A DNA stretch of 64,000 bases from Capitella teleta (Eukaryota; Annelida; Polychaeta; Capitellidae), in contig KB308622.1 of assembly GCA_000328365.1 (NCBI GenBank), positions 5,599-69,598 of the forward strand, written 5' to 3'. The first letter of the stretch is position 1. Each line of letters begins with the position of its first letter. The translations under genes were made by a program, and so were the position numbers. Positions 11,567 through 23,600 of this stretch are shown here, one piece after another. The notes below the pieces were generated by a model. That model ran no database searches. It was not told where the DNA came from and saw only the letters and a program-made list of their open reading frames with translations.

Positions 11567-11915
11567 AAGAGAGCATTAACACTTGCCCATTTTTATGTTT
11601 CCTCTTAATAGTAACTAAACATTAATTACAATCGTAAAAAATAGAATGAATTTAACAATTATAAGTCAAGCACATTTCCATGTTCCAATGTTTGTCTAAA
11701 GATCCCGCAAAAGAGTGCCCAGCAATCATTCAATTAAGGTATTACATTTCGCAAAATTTAAATAAAGACTGATTCGCAATTAACATTATATTTTCCAGGA
11801 TGAACATCCTTCATCGAGAAAATTATGAATTAAGACGTATTTGAGAACATTTAACAGACTATATTTTAACAAATAAATTTCCTACTTATAACAAAACGCA
11901 AAGCCCAGCGGATAT
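11567..11915. other. No gene seen, between blocks E and D
   Basis: About 350 bases of AT-rich sequence. The corresponding right-arm interval holds repeat A' and the assembly gap. Confidence 0.45.
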
Positions 11916-13003
11916 ATATGTACATCGATTTTTCAATCCCACACTGGGCAACAAATCCAATTATATTCTGTATTATTTACCTTATTGCACATGGGTAGAA
12001 AAGGAGACAGAAGCCACTCCTCATAATGAATAAATAGACTCCGTGGCGCACAAAACAACCATCAACCACACTGTGTATGGTCATTACCATACGAATCGTC
12101 TTCTCGAGAACAGCAATGGAATTCCGAGGACCTCTTCTCATCCGTTTGCGATCATTTACACACCAGTAATAAAGTGCTACTTCATTGTAGAACATTCATG
12201 TTCAACACAGAATGTGTCATTCCACTAAGAAACCCATTGCAAGAATCAAAGAGTGTTTGTATATTAATATTTGCTTCAATAGTTATTGGCATCCATGATT
12301 ATCTATCCTGTAATAAATATCATATATCGCGAGCTAAGACATAATATTTAGAAGAAGAATGAAAGATCTGTTAAATTGACACATCATGCATCGATCTTAA
12401 GAACCCTTTTATTCCTTCTGTGTGTGTTTTCTGATGATTTGCAGAGGAGGTCGATGTGCTGTCAATCTCAACGACGTGCCCCGAAGCAAATTCTCACTAG
12501 AAACACGACAGCTGTTCCTTTTGCAAATAAAACTTCTTGGTCGGAACATGGATGCAATTTACACCAAGAAACAGATTTCAACAACTTCTTTGAAGCATCT
12601 TGTGGCATCAACAACAGATCGATTCCATTCAACTACTGGCATGAGTGCTATTCATTCAAGTGTAAAACACATAGATCTCCTGTTCGTATTAGTGACACCA
12701 AGATCAAGACTCGATTTGAAACTATTCCATTGCTAAAAAAATGCTATTCAATGAAAGATAAATGCACATCATTGTCAACGTTAGAATATGCACTCTTTTG
12801 AACTTTGGCCTTTGATGGTGACCATATGTTTCACGGTGACCAAATAAGGTATATGCACATGATTATTGTGCATCATCGTAATTGTCCACTGACTCCTGTA
12901 TTTTTCTTGGATGCGTTTCAAATGTCAAAGGCAACTACTGTTTTCTAATAAATAATCAATTAACAAAATAATATCTCAGTCGAGGAATCGAACCCCGGCC
13001 GCC
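11916..13003. repeat. Inverted-duplication block D (left arm), tRNA-linked
   Basis: About 1.09 kb matching the reverse complement of 18419-19513. One end is GTACATCGATTTTTCAATCC; the other is the decayed tRNA-Glu at 12975-13003. Inside are several overlapping open frames preserved in both arms, and a TTTGCAG acceptor-like site near 12445, but no ATG-started spliced product. A shorter third copy, beginning with the intact tRNA, lies at 15757-16530. The unit behaves as a tRNA-Glu gene plus its 3' flank that has been duplicated twice. Confidence 0.85.
12975..13003 (-). pseudogene. tRNA-Glu 3'-half pseudogene
   Basis: On the minus strand the 29 bases keep the T arm with the B box GGTTCGATTCC and the 3' acceptor strand. 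The 5' half (D arm, anticodon) is absent. Flanking sequence on the 3' side is homologous to that of the other two copies, on the 5' side it is not. Confidence 0.8.
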
Positions 13004-14203
13004 GAAATGAAATGTAATTTGATTTCATTGGAGTTTCGTGTAAAACATGGCAGTGGATATATCAAAATTTTAGCTTTTTTTCTTCTTTCTTTTTTGTCAA
13101 CAAATCCACAGAGCAACGACTTTTGGCCTAATAGCAATATCGCATCGAGAGTAAATTTTTGTCTCTACTGGGCAATTAAGGCGGGTGTGTCTACAAACCT
13201 AAAATGCCGAAACAGATGCAATGCGGTTATTATTATATTCATTCACAGTTAAACTTGATAATCACTATGTCCGCGTGTGGTCCGTGCACGAGAAAAAATG
13301 TGCACGCATCATTCCATCCGGAAATAACTTGTATTCGCATAATCATGTATGCGGTCCGGGCGGGCAGTGAGATGTTGTCTATATGACATTGACGAGCGCA
13401 ATCACGCTTGCGCTTGAACTATGCGCATGCCCAGTATGCAGTAATCTTTATTCTTCTTTTTTCTTCTTTTTTTCTTATTTTTGTGAGCTGATCAAATGAA
13501 ACGCGTGCAGTAGAATTCTGCATCGCTGCACCCGCAAATGTGAACACACAAACAAAAAGTACTGATTTGGAAATTTGGATTCCGAGCAGTCATAGATGAG
13601 AATAATTGCAATTACGGATCAGCAAATCCTCTCCTCGATTGCGCAGAATTACAAAAAACCAATGTTTATGTCAATGAAGTCAACGAAATCAACTGTCGAT
13701 TTTATCACCACCCTGGTCAAAATATCTCCTTGGCTGATAATTTCCTTTGGATGCCGAGTGTTTAGAGCGGTTATCGTGTCTTCAGCTGAATTTCGCTAGC
13801 TCATATATTATTTATTATAATCAGTCTAAGATGCCTGATGATCGTTACAATAATTGGTCGTTCTGGTTGATTTGAAACAGCATCGAATGATGGAAGATAC
13901 ATCCAAATATACAAATATATCTTTTTGAGTACATAAATACTTGAAGATATCACACTTTTTGAGATAATTAAAATACTGCTTTCTTCTCAAGCTCGATTCA
14001 GTTTGTTGGAAGAAATCACAATAAAAGTTGCTTATATGGCACACAATATATTGCTTTATTCTAAACCTTTCAACAGTCTTTGTAAATTAATAGCTAACTC
14101 TCTTTTTGCTTAATTTGCGCTATTCTATATTTGGAACATCATGATTTAATTAGTCATGGATGGATATAATATACTGATAATATTGATACATTTCTTGCAT
14201 TTA
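13004..14203. other. No gene seen
   Basis: Inner part of the palindrome spacer. No supported exon or RNA gene. Confidence 0.45.
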
Positions 14204-14245
14204 GAAATGAAACTGAAACGTCAGACAAGATGAAAGTCGATGTTA
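14204..14245 (+). pseudogene. Exon-1-like fragment of the 14.8-kb secreted-peptide locus
   Basis: ACTGAAACGTCAGACAAGATG here resembles CCTGAAACGTCAATCAAGGTG at 14840-14860, the presumed 5' leader and start of the locus downstream. No matching intron or second exon follows, so it is probably a stray duplicate of the leader. Confidence 0.35.
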
Positions 14246-14837
14246 GACCATTTCCCACCACCACAAATGCTTAAAAATTCATATAAGCCATGAACTGAAA
14301 AGTGGTGTAACTAACGAAAAAGTAAAATATTTCCAAGTTCCATATGAGATTTATGAAGAAAAAAAACATGCATGTTGATTATCATACACATCTTCACATT
14401 GCACGCTTCGGCAAATTAAACCACTTAAAATGTATCTGTCTGTCTAATGAGAATCATTTTCGAATGGAAAGCGTTCGTTTAATGGTGTCCCTTCGATTTC
14501 CAATTCTGTGTTATTTTGAAGGTAAAATGTTGATATCAAAGAGTTGAAGGCAATCATATTGCGATGAGCTGAATGTCAGACACTTGGAGCGCTGGGTTTG
14601 CAATGACACAAGCGCATTAACGCACTTTAAATTCTGATGTAATTTATTTGCATCCATACCGAACCGAAAAAACAATGCAGTCGATTATTTTCGAACACTC
14701 CAATCAAATAAAAAAGAGCTTCCGATGCATTTTGATTAAATTTGGCCAATCAATGATGACATGTGTGGATATTGAAAGTATTCAGAGTTCCAACGTTCAC
14801 TTCTTTTTTTTTTTTTTTTTCTTTAATTTACATCACG
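14246..14837. other. No gene seen; T tract
   Basis: Contains a T-tract at about 14801-14820. No supported exon. Confidence 0.45.
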
Positions 14838-15276
14838 AACCTGAAACGTCAATCAAGGTGAAGGTAAGTGGAGCTGATCACCATTCAACCTGTACAAACA
14901 TCTATATATTTACAGATAATTCTGCTTGTGATCTGCTTTTCGCTTCTGATCCAGACAGCGGTCGAAGCATGCGTGCTCACCTAGGCTCTGCTTGAAATCC
15001 TCAAAGTGACCTCGCAATCCGCTCCATTCTCTCAGTCGACCAAAAAACCATACAAGGCCACGACAAGAAAGACAACCAAGAGAGTTGTTAAGAAGAAAAG
15101 GCCTAAAAGAGTGACGTATATGCACGGTTGTGGCGTTTGCAACGACTGCTATATCTACGGTGGCCCTCGTAGAGTGCTTGGTGACTGCTTCAAACATAGT
15201 GTTAGCAAAAATCAGCGAATAGCGTTTAACCAATGCATTGATTTGCTCACAACCAGATTCATGATATATTAATAAA
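14838..15276 (+). pseudogene. Broken secreted cysteine-containing peptide gene
   Basis: Same layout as the intact gene at 9860-10322: a tiny first exon ending at a GTAAGT donor (14864), a phase-0 intron of 52 bases with a TTTACAG acceptor, and a second exon (from 14916) that opens with a typical hydrophobic leader (LLVICFSLLIQTAVEA). Further on comes a Lys/Thr-rich basic linker and a cysteine segment (CGVCNDC, then two more cysteines) with normal codon use. An AATAAA overlaps the stop at 15270-15272. The gene looks broken, with about two lesions, so it is probably no longer expressed as a full product. The cysteine spacing differs from that of the 9.86-kb gene, so shared ancestry is suggested by gene layout only. 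Family unknown. Confidence 0.5.
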
Positions 15277-15756
15277 GCTTCGCCGCTCAAAACAAATAAG
15301 GGGACGAACAAATAGACACATTGAATTCCAATTTCATTTCATTCGTTATTTGATGTGAAGTAAGTCAACCATTGTCTCACCTTTTTTTTTTTTTTCTTTT
15401 TTTTTCTACGTGGTGGTGGGCAAAACGATCTCTGCGTTGGAGGACCTATAGATATTTCTCTCCAAAATTATCTGAAATATGGGCCCATAAAGTGTCTTAA
15501 AAGTGCATCGTCACGCATGTACCTCTACTTCTCGCACTTGCGCCATAGTATTATGATGTATCTGGGAGAGGGTGCGTGGCCTGTATCGAATTTTCACGCA
15601 AATAATTCGCAATTTTTATTCAAATACTGCATTTTTTCAGGGGTCACAACAACCGATCCGGATCCAGAAAGACTTATTCAAGCGGTGATTTGTATAAATA
15701 AAACATTGCACCAATCGTTTGAGTTATGCAGGCCTATAAGCGTATTGAACAGGAGA
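15277..15756. other. No gene seen; T-rich tract
   Basis: Upstream region of the tRNA gene, with T-rich runs at 15381-15407. No supported exon. Confidence 0.45.
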
Positions 15757-15828
15757 TCCCAGTTGGTCTAGTGGTTAGGATTCGGCGCTCTCACCGCCGC
15801 GGCCGGGGTTCGATTCCCTGACTGGGAG
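15757..15828 (+). tRNA. tRNA-Glu (anticodon CTC)
   Basis: A full cloverleaf: acceptor stem TCCCAGT paired with ACTGGGA plus discriminator G, D arm with TGGTCTAGTGGTTAGGA (A box), anticodon loop CTCTCAC, and T arm CGGGG-TTCGATT-CCCTG (B box). It is followed at once by seven T (15830-15836), a normal polymerase III terminator. It differs from the animal tRNA-Glu consensus mainly by compensated changes in the acceptor and T stems. It is the only intact one of three related copies (others at 12975-13003 and 18419-18469), so it is the likely functional parent. Confidence 0.95.
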
Positions 15829-16530
15829 ATTTTTTTCTTCCCTTTATTATTTTGTGTTTACATCAGGGATTCAATTTTTGTTGCTTTATGATTCGATTTT
15901 TGCAAGTTTTATGGATGGTTTCAGTTTCCTCAAGTTTTCATTTAAATGCCTTGAAACCTTGAAATCCTGCACCGTGAATACCGTGAACGATAGTCGTCTT
16001 CATTTGTTGCTTTGACTTTCGAAACAGCTTTCAGCAAAATACGTATACACGATGAGGTACAATAGTCGCATATAATTGATACTTTGACCATGAGGAATTT
16101 GTTCTATCAAAAAAGCATTTCTGTGTTATTTCCTTTCATTTAAATTCATTAGATCCTAATCGAGCAATCCCGAGATCACTAATGTGAAAAGGGATCATGG
16201 AGGTCTATGTGTTTTGCATTTGTTGGCTGAAATCGATCTGTTGTTGTTGTTGTTGTTGCAAGGTACTTCTGAGAACTTGATAAAATCTGCTCCTTGTTTT
16301 GTAGGTGTATATTGCATCCATGAAGCAGGTCCGACCAAGAAGTTTTATGTGCAAATTGCAAAAGGAGCAGCTGCCATGTTCCTAGTTGGAATTTGCTTCG
16401 GGGCACATCGTTGAGATTGCCAGCACATTGACATCCGCAGCAAATCATCGTTTGAAATACACTCCAAAGGTATAAAAGAACTCTGGAGATCGATGTATGC
16501 TGTGTCAATTTAACGGATCTCTCAGTATTA
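15757..16530 (+). repeat. Third copy of tRNA-linked block D
   Basis: Begins with the intact tRNA-Glu. Its 3' flank aligns in the same orientation with 18419 to about 19075, with an extra 130 or so bases early on. Shared landmarks are TGCAAAAGGA, AATTTGCTTCGGGGCAC and the CGTTGAGATTG stretch. More diverged than D and D' are from each other, so it is the oldest split. Confidence 0.75.
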
Positions 16531-17231
16531 ACATATATATATATATGTCAACTGCACAATGTGTACAAATAAAAACGTCGTTTTAACGAATTGCATGGTT
16601 CACTCTTCAATTCTTCAATTCCGATTCTCACCTTTGGTTGATGGCCGTTTTATCTGATTCTCAATTGATTCGCAATTGTATTCTCTTTATATCTCTCCTG
16701 TTGTCCGTAGACAGTGGTTTCGACCATGAGAATGCCAGCACCTGCTCGATAAGCGCACAGAACATAGCTCATAATTTCTGCTATTTGTAGATGGATAAAG
16801 GCAGCCATGATTCCTGACATGTTAATCAGGGTACGAACCACTAATTCAATAACCACGTTAAGAAACGATAACGAAAAAATGGAAAACAACTTGTTTAGAT
16901 AACTATGTTTAATTCGTTTTCCAAGCAAAAACCTTTTTTTTTTTTCGGAAGTGAACGAATGCCATGATCAGCAACAGTCACATTATGGTATCAGATTATA
17001 AATCAATAGACTGTACAACTCAGCACTTTCAGCTACGCGTGTGTATTGGCATTATTGGCATATTTGGGAGTTCACATGACAATTCTTCATTGTCCACAGA
17101 GAAAGAACATCATGATGATTCGCGGGGTGAACACTTATTTGTGGATTCTTAAAGCAGCAAACAAATCTCCTCGTAAAGGACCGAGTATTCATACCATATT
17201 TAATGTGATACATAGTCCTGAGACTCCACAT
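16531..17231. other. No gene seen
   Basis: A short (AT)n run at 16533-16546. No supported exon. Confidence 0.45.
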
Positions 17232-17258
17232 GTAAAGATAAAGATAAAGATAAAGATA
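17232..17258 (+). repeat. (AAAGAT)n microsatellite, possible LINE 3' tail
   Basis: Four AAAGAT units followed by AACTTTATTGGACCCGAAGG. The latter resembles 3' ends of CR1/L2-type LINEs read in reverse. No coding remnant is visible next to it. Confidence 0.5.
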
Positions 17259-18418
17259 ACTTTATTGGACCCGAAGGGATGGTTTTGGCGAATGGCAATG
17301 ATGAGGTGATGGATGTTTAACTTGAGTTTATGAGTCGAATGGAGGATAGCACGAATGTATTCTGGTATCTTGTGGTGTTACACTTCAACGATCGAAGTCG
17401 TCTTCCAGAAGGCATGAAGCTGTAGTTGTCCTTCAGTGGATGATGTTGCTCACGTGTGATCTTCTTTGCCTGCTTCTGAAATGTAGTTGCCATTGTTGTT
17501 TTCCATAGCGTGGTGGTGTAGCCAATGGTCCGATTCGCTTTCCTTTGTATTCGCTGTAAAAGTCCAGGTTGCACATAGCGGTTGAACTTGTCCTAATGTT
17601 CAAGATTTCTTCTCGTGAATAGTGGATCATGTTAATGATGATTGATGATTGATGATGACAATGAGACAATGGTAGAATATAGCCACAGCCTTGTCGCCGA
17701 CGAGCAGCGCCAAACACACAAAGTTGCACACGACAGACACGTACGATTTTGAGATCATCGGATTCGTCGTGAAGAGACGCACACGATGATTATTTCGACA
17801 GGTTCAGGTGATCTCAAATGCCTGAACAGTCCTCCAAAAACAACAAATTGGACTCTTGTAAAATTTGAAATCCGCCTTTTCTGTCCGTCGTCATAGCAAC
17901 CTAATGTAATGTATTATTTTCTTTTTAGTGTCTTGTAGTAACCGATTTTTGTGCATTCATGGCGTTGAACAGCCCCTCTGATTGTGCAATCGGACCTAGT
18001 TATAATGAATAAATGATCGAGCTGAGTACGATGTACAGATATCATAATTCACCTCAAACAGCTGCGAAGATAAAGATCGATATGGTATGAATGCGGAATT
18101 AGCATGGCAGTAGAAGAGGACCAGAGAATCAGATATGTAAAAATATAAACTGCACTTACCTGTGACCCAGAAGTAGAACGAGTTGTGGCTACAATTTTTT
18201 GGGGCACCGAAGCCAAGCAGAGCATAATGTATTGGCTGTTTCCGTGTTGTGGACATGTTTCCTGACCATAAGCTATATGTTCATTTTCTGTGACCATAAG
18301 TGATAAACCTCTGAGTTGATACTCTGATTAGTTAATGGCAAGGCCATTATTCAGACAGCAATATGAAATTATATTTACCAATTATTTGATCTGTGTATAA
18401 GCACTATTATCTAACTGA
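17259..18418. other. No gene seen
   Basis: No supported exon or RNA gene between the microsatellite and block D'. Confidence 0.4.
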
Positions 18419-18469
18419 TCCCAGTTGGTTAGGAATCTAGTGGTTAGGGTTCGATTCCCCGACCTGGAG
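18419..18469 (+). pseudogene. tRNA-Glu pseudogene lacking the anticodon arm
   Basis: Keeps the 5' end (TCCCAGTTGG), part of the D arm and an intact B box (GGTTCGATTCC), but the anticodon arm is deleted and the 3' acceptor strand is altered. The T-rich 3' flank is homologous to that of the intact gene. Confidence 0.85.
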
Positions 18470-19513
18470 ATTATTTTTGTGCTTTATTGTTTAGTAGAAA
18501 ACAGTCGTTGATTTTGACTGTTTCAAACATATTCAAGAAAAATACACGAGTCAATGGACATTAACGATGATATACAATAATCATATTTGTTCACCTTAAA
18601 AATATGGTCACCATCAAAGGCCAAAGTTTAAAAGAGTGCATATTCTAACGTTGACAATGATGTGCATTTATGTTTCATTGAATAGCATCTTTTAGCAAGG
18701 GAATAGCTTCAAATCGAGTTTTGATCTCGGTGTCACTAATACGAACAGGAGGTCTATATAATGTGTTTTACACTTGAATGAATAGCACTCATACCAGTAG
18801 TTGAATGGAATTGATCTGTTGTTGATGCCACAAGATGCTTCAAAGAAGTTGTTGAAATCTGTTTCTTGGTGTAAATTGCATCCATGTTCCGACCAAGAAG
18901 TTTTATTTGCAAAAGGAACAGCTGTCGTGTTTCTAGTGAGAATTTGCTTCGGGGCACGTCGTTGAGATTGACAGCACATCGACCTCCTCTGCAAATCATC
19001 AGAAAACACACACAGAAGGAATAAAAGGGTTCTTGAGATCGATGCATGATGTGTCAGTTTAACAGATCTCTCATTCTTCTAAATATTATGTCTTAGCTCG
19101 CGATATCTGATATTTATTACAGGATAGATAATCATGGATGCCAATAACTATTGTAGCAAATATTAATATCTAAACACTCTTTGATACTTGCAATGGGTTT
19201 CTTAGTGGAATGACACATTCTGTGTTAAACATGAATGTTCTACCTTGAAGTAGCACTTTATTACTGGTGTGTATGATCGCAAACGGATGAGAAGAGGTCC
19301 TCGGAATTCCATGGCTATTCTCGAGAAGACGATTCGTATGGTAATGACCATACACAGTGTGGTTGATGGTTGTTTTGTGCGCCACGGAGTCTATTTATTC
19401 ATTATGAGGAGTGGCTTCTGTCTCTTTTCCTACCCATGTGCAATAAGGTAAATAATACAGAAATATAATTGGATTTGTTGCCCATTGTGGGATTGAAAAA
19501 TCGATGTACATAT
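18419..19513. repeat. Inverted-duplication block D' (right arm)
   Basis: Reverse-complement partner of 11916-13003. It starts with a decayed tRNA-Glu and ends with GATTGAAAAATCGATGTACA. It abuts repeat A' with no spacer. Confidence 0.85.
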
Positions 19514-19859
19514 TGACGTAGTGACTCCAGGGCTACGTCATTTATGCACTAGTTGGATGGTAAGCTCCAAGCTCGTAATAACGAAGACTCAACCAATCAC
19601 TTCATATTGGCTTTAATATACCTTCGATAAAATAGTCCAAAGTACTCAAAATGAAAAAAAGGTTCCAAGTAAGTGGTCTTTGTAGAAGCACGTGAGAGAG
19701 AGATGTGTGGTGTGTCGGTGAGAAGGCGTAGAGGAATCAGTGTTCATAGAAAATATTCGTGTCTTATATATTAGAACCATGGATGTGGGGCAGCCTGTGT
19801 TTCTAATAGGAAATGCAGAGGATCGGTGCCTTCCAAATAGTTGCTATCTGACAATGATG
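19514..19859. repeat. Repeat A', inverted partner of 249-589
   Basis: Matches 249-589 in reverse complement and runs into the assembly gap. It sits between D' and E', whereas in the left part A lies outside block B, so the A/A' pair does not follow the order of the other blocks. Confidence 0.75.
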
Positions 19860-19909
19860 NNNNNNNNNNNNNNNNNNNNNNNNNNNNNNNNNNNNNNNNN
19901 NNNNNNNNN
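19860..19909. other. Assembly gap (50 N)
   Basis: Fixed-length gap. True length unknown. It interrupts the right arm of the palindrome exactly between A' and E'. Confidence 0.98.
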
Positions 19910-20627
19910 GCCTCATTTAACTATTTGATAATACTTTTATCAATACGTTGCGCATCCAATTATTCTTTATTGCTTTAATAGTGGTAAGACCTAAGCCTGA
20001 GTCTGAGCCTGGGAACCTTTGTGAATACCACCCAGAATGCATTGCGCCCAGCCGATGCGAAGAAGACAGAGAATTATATGCATTAGATTTCATCCAGATG
20101 AATGATAAGCTGATCATTATTCAGGTGTCATTAGATATGCTATCAAATTATTAGTCAGTTTAGCCTTTCATATTGCGATCGGGTGCATGCTGCTTTAATT
20201 GACACTGGATGTCTGGTGGTCCGCATTTCTTTCAGACTCAAGAATGAGTTGCTTCAATATTTTGACCCTTGGTGCAAAACTGCGCACCCTTTTAGGGCAA
20301 CATCTTGCGCCTCCTCTCTCTGCGATTGCGTTCCCCAAACCCTGATTTTGTTTACCGTGGGTATTTTTCTTCTTCCTGTCGTTGCATGTGTGTCTTTCAG
20401 GTCCATTGTTGCCAATTTCTTTCTCGTCTCTTCCGGGATTCCCTCAATTTTCCCACTCAACCGTCAGGTGGCAAAATCTGGTTTCTTCTTTAATCAAACA
20501 GTGAACCTGAGAAACAAAAAATCAAAGTCAATAATACATGTAATGCAAATTCTGACGGAGCAATCTAGTTCCAAGAATCGCAGATGAAAGTGAAATGTCG
20601 ACCATTGGAGCATCACAGTGTCACTCG
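19910..20627. repeat. Inverted-duplication blocks E' and C' (right arm)
   Basis: E' (19910-19972) matches 11507-11566 and C' (19985-20627) matches 7454-8089, both in reverse complement. Here they are adjacent, so the 3.4 kb that separates them in the left arm, including the secreted-peptide gene, was either lost here or gained there. Confidence 0.85.
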
Positions 20628-23600
20628 TTGATCATCTCAAACTCACATCACGAAGAAGCCAAGTGAGAGGAAGTCACTGAGTGCAATTAGGTGAAGTCGA
20701 AAAGTTCCGAATTAGTGAGGGATTCATGTGACAATCAGAATACTGGATGACACATTGTGGCTTCATATCATTCACTAACAGACTATTGACCTACATTACA
20801 GTTATCCATATAGCATTTACCAGAGGAAATCTAAAGATGCTATAACAAAAGATCAATATGCCCTCTTAAGATATCTCAATAGGATTTGTGGAGCGAACGT
20901 TGGTTTTCATTCTTGTGAAAACTTCTTGGATAGAAATTATTTTAGATTTTATTCCATTAGAGTTTCACGCAAACATGAAAGTCTTCAACACATCATTACA
21001 TGGTAAATATATGTCTAAAAGCCAAACATGGCAATCAATATACATGGTTCTCATTGTGCTTATAGTGTGAGCACAACAAATTGTTTAAGTCTATTGAATG
21101 AGTATTTATAACCCTTTCACACCGTTTCAGCCTTTGCAACTAATGTGATCGATATGGTGCTTCAAATGAGATGGTGATTACCTCTGCATTTAGCCGTTAA
21201 CTGAGAACCAAAAGGATAAAATTCTATGCTCAGGTATATGAACTCATAAAAAGGAAACATTTCACTACCTTTGGTGGGTCTCATTTAGGTTTCCTTAATA
21301 TTGTCGACGAGCAAAGATTAGTATTGCTCCAAACTGCATGGTGCCCATAAAATATAATTGATACTTTGGGAATGCAGCCAGCTGACGGCTATGCAGTGAA
21401 AGGAGACGAGCTGAGATGTAATTGACATGCGATCAATCTCAGACGTTGATTAGTCCAAGCGCCAAGGTCACGTGATGATCGGTAGAGGCTGGCAGATAAC
21501 ATAATGCGTAGGTATCACATCTCTTAAGTAATCGGTGACGCATAGAAAGAACTGTTGGTGCAGATTTGCTGCTCTGATTGTGACATTAAGACTTATAACC
21601 CTAGTTCCAACCTTTATCCGAAATAACAGATTCTATATAATAGCTCCAAATTCGCCAATTCGATTTGCTCCCTGGGTGCCCTCCTGAACATATTCACTTA
21701 ATTGAGTCTGTAAAAATTCAGTCTTTTGAGCTGAATCAATGATATCCTTTGTTAATCCGCAACATGGAATCACTATTGGGTGGACATTACTCTCCCTTGT
21801 CTAATACACACACAGGTGTGTTACCGGAAATTTAATTTACGCAAAGAGCCGATAGATTGTGTGAAATGAGAGCCGTTCGAGGTCAAGAAGAGCACGCCGC
21901 TATACCCCTCTTGCTAGATCGCTTTCCTTTTTCACCAGCACAATCTCTTGGCGTCTCTTCTGACACCTTTTCTGTGACCTTTGGAAGATGTTGTTGTAAC
22001 AATAATGGTAACTTATCACAAAAAGAGCACTAGACCTTAAAACAAAGGCGAAATCAATGAATCTTCAATCCAATAATAGCTAAAGGGTTCTCCAAAATAC
22101 CGATCGAAGCAAAAAAAAAAGGCTGGAGTAATGTATTGTTTCAGTCGAGCCCTTGAAATATCCAGGGGCAGGGTTATTCCAAGAAAACATTATTCCTCAA
22201 ATCGCTGATGAGCCAAATTCAAGCAATTCAAACCCCTGGTATTGTTCGTGACGTCAGCAGAGATATAATTGTCTTTCAGCAGATCTGTTTAGAGCAACCA
22301 GGGTTTCTTTGTTTCTATGTTTAGCCTAGCATAGCCACGCAGCTCTAAATTCAGACTGAAACCTGGATTAACAGATTGACATTTTCTTAGAAATCGATCT
22401 TCGAAATTTTCATCCAGATTACACTTTTGAGAGAATGGTTATCATCTATTTTTTCCACAAATCTTTGCGTTGGTCTCAAGGCCGTGAATGTTACATAATC
22501 TTCAGATTGACTCGACAGTTCAATAAAATTATCATTAGTTAGCCTACCTTTCGGTCAAACTGCACTCAAGTACCAGGAAATAGAAATATGTCTGCACATA
22601 GAGTGGGTGAAAGCTAGTCCATCTACTCCATGTTAATAACAAACAAACAAAAATGCTAAAATTGATCAATTATTCCCAAAAATAACTACTTTGTATGAAT
22701 TGACTAACTTATTTTGCGCCCATTAATTTTATGCAAAGATAGTTACTTTTTAATGTCAGTTGTGTGCGATTGAGAAGAGGGCTGAATCAGATGAGCCCCT
22801 GAACGAGCATTATGGAAATTTATCGGTTGCATGGCGTTTAAATACAAACCCTCTGCTTTGTTTTGATTTTTTTTAATATATATTTATTACGGCTACATCC
22901 ACATCACTTGCAACAACAAAAATAGTTCGAGATCGATATGTCTTAACTATACGTTTCACGATGCTCATAATTTTACGAAGCTGTGCCGCCAAAAGTGAAA
23001 ATATTATCACCGAAAGTGGGATGCACACTTTAAAATAGCATCATAAAATGTTCGTCTAACTCTTATCTTTGTGTTGTTTTCAAACTGCGACATGCCTTTA
23101 ACACTTTCTTGAGAAAACGCAGTGCTATTGAAAAGCATTGAAATCATAAACATGGAGTTGTTAGACTAATTTTGACCCAGTCTGTATGTATCATCTTATA
23201 ATATCATATATAACTCGTTTCCGACGTATCTCATCTGAGCTAAGAGAGACCAGATGTTGAGGATAAAGGTTTTCTGGGTGACACAAAGCAGACAGATCGG
23301 ATCCTAATCCTCATGAACAGGGCAAAGTCTGCTGTGGTATCATCGCACACAGCTGTTTGCTTATAATTGAAATCTAATCGCCTCTATAATTGGCAGACGT
23401 AAAAGAGTCAATAGTTTTGCATTGATGCGTTTCACAATGCTGCCATATTGGGTTATTGACTTATTGTGGCATCGCCTTGCACGTAGAATTATTACTTACC
23501 ACGGGTCATCGTAGTCACTCGTTGCCCTTAAAATTCCTATTATATGATGCTATATAGGGTGCAAATGAATCCATTGTCAGGTAAGATGTATTATAGCAGA

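Noticed and set aside
12376-12801. Cysteine-containing frame conserved between blocks D and D'
   Set aside because: It starts at TTG, has no leader exon, and the third copy (16179-16508) is shifted between frames. Identity between D and D' comes from recent duplication, not coding constraint.
14910-15311. 133-codon minus-strand frame overlapping the broken secreted-peptide locus
   Set aside because: Starts at TTG and has no signal peptide. The plus strand has intron signals, a leader and a poly(A) signal.
17232-17310. Full LINE insertion next to the (AAAGAT)n repeat
   Set aside because: Only a short tail-like string is present and no coding remnant follows, so it is noted as a microsatellite.
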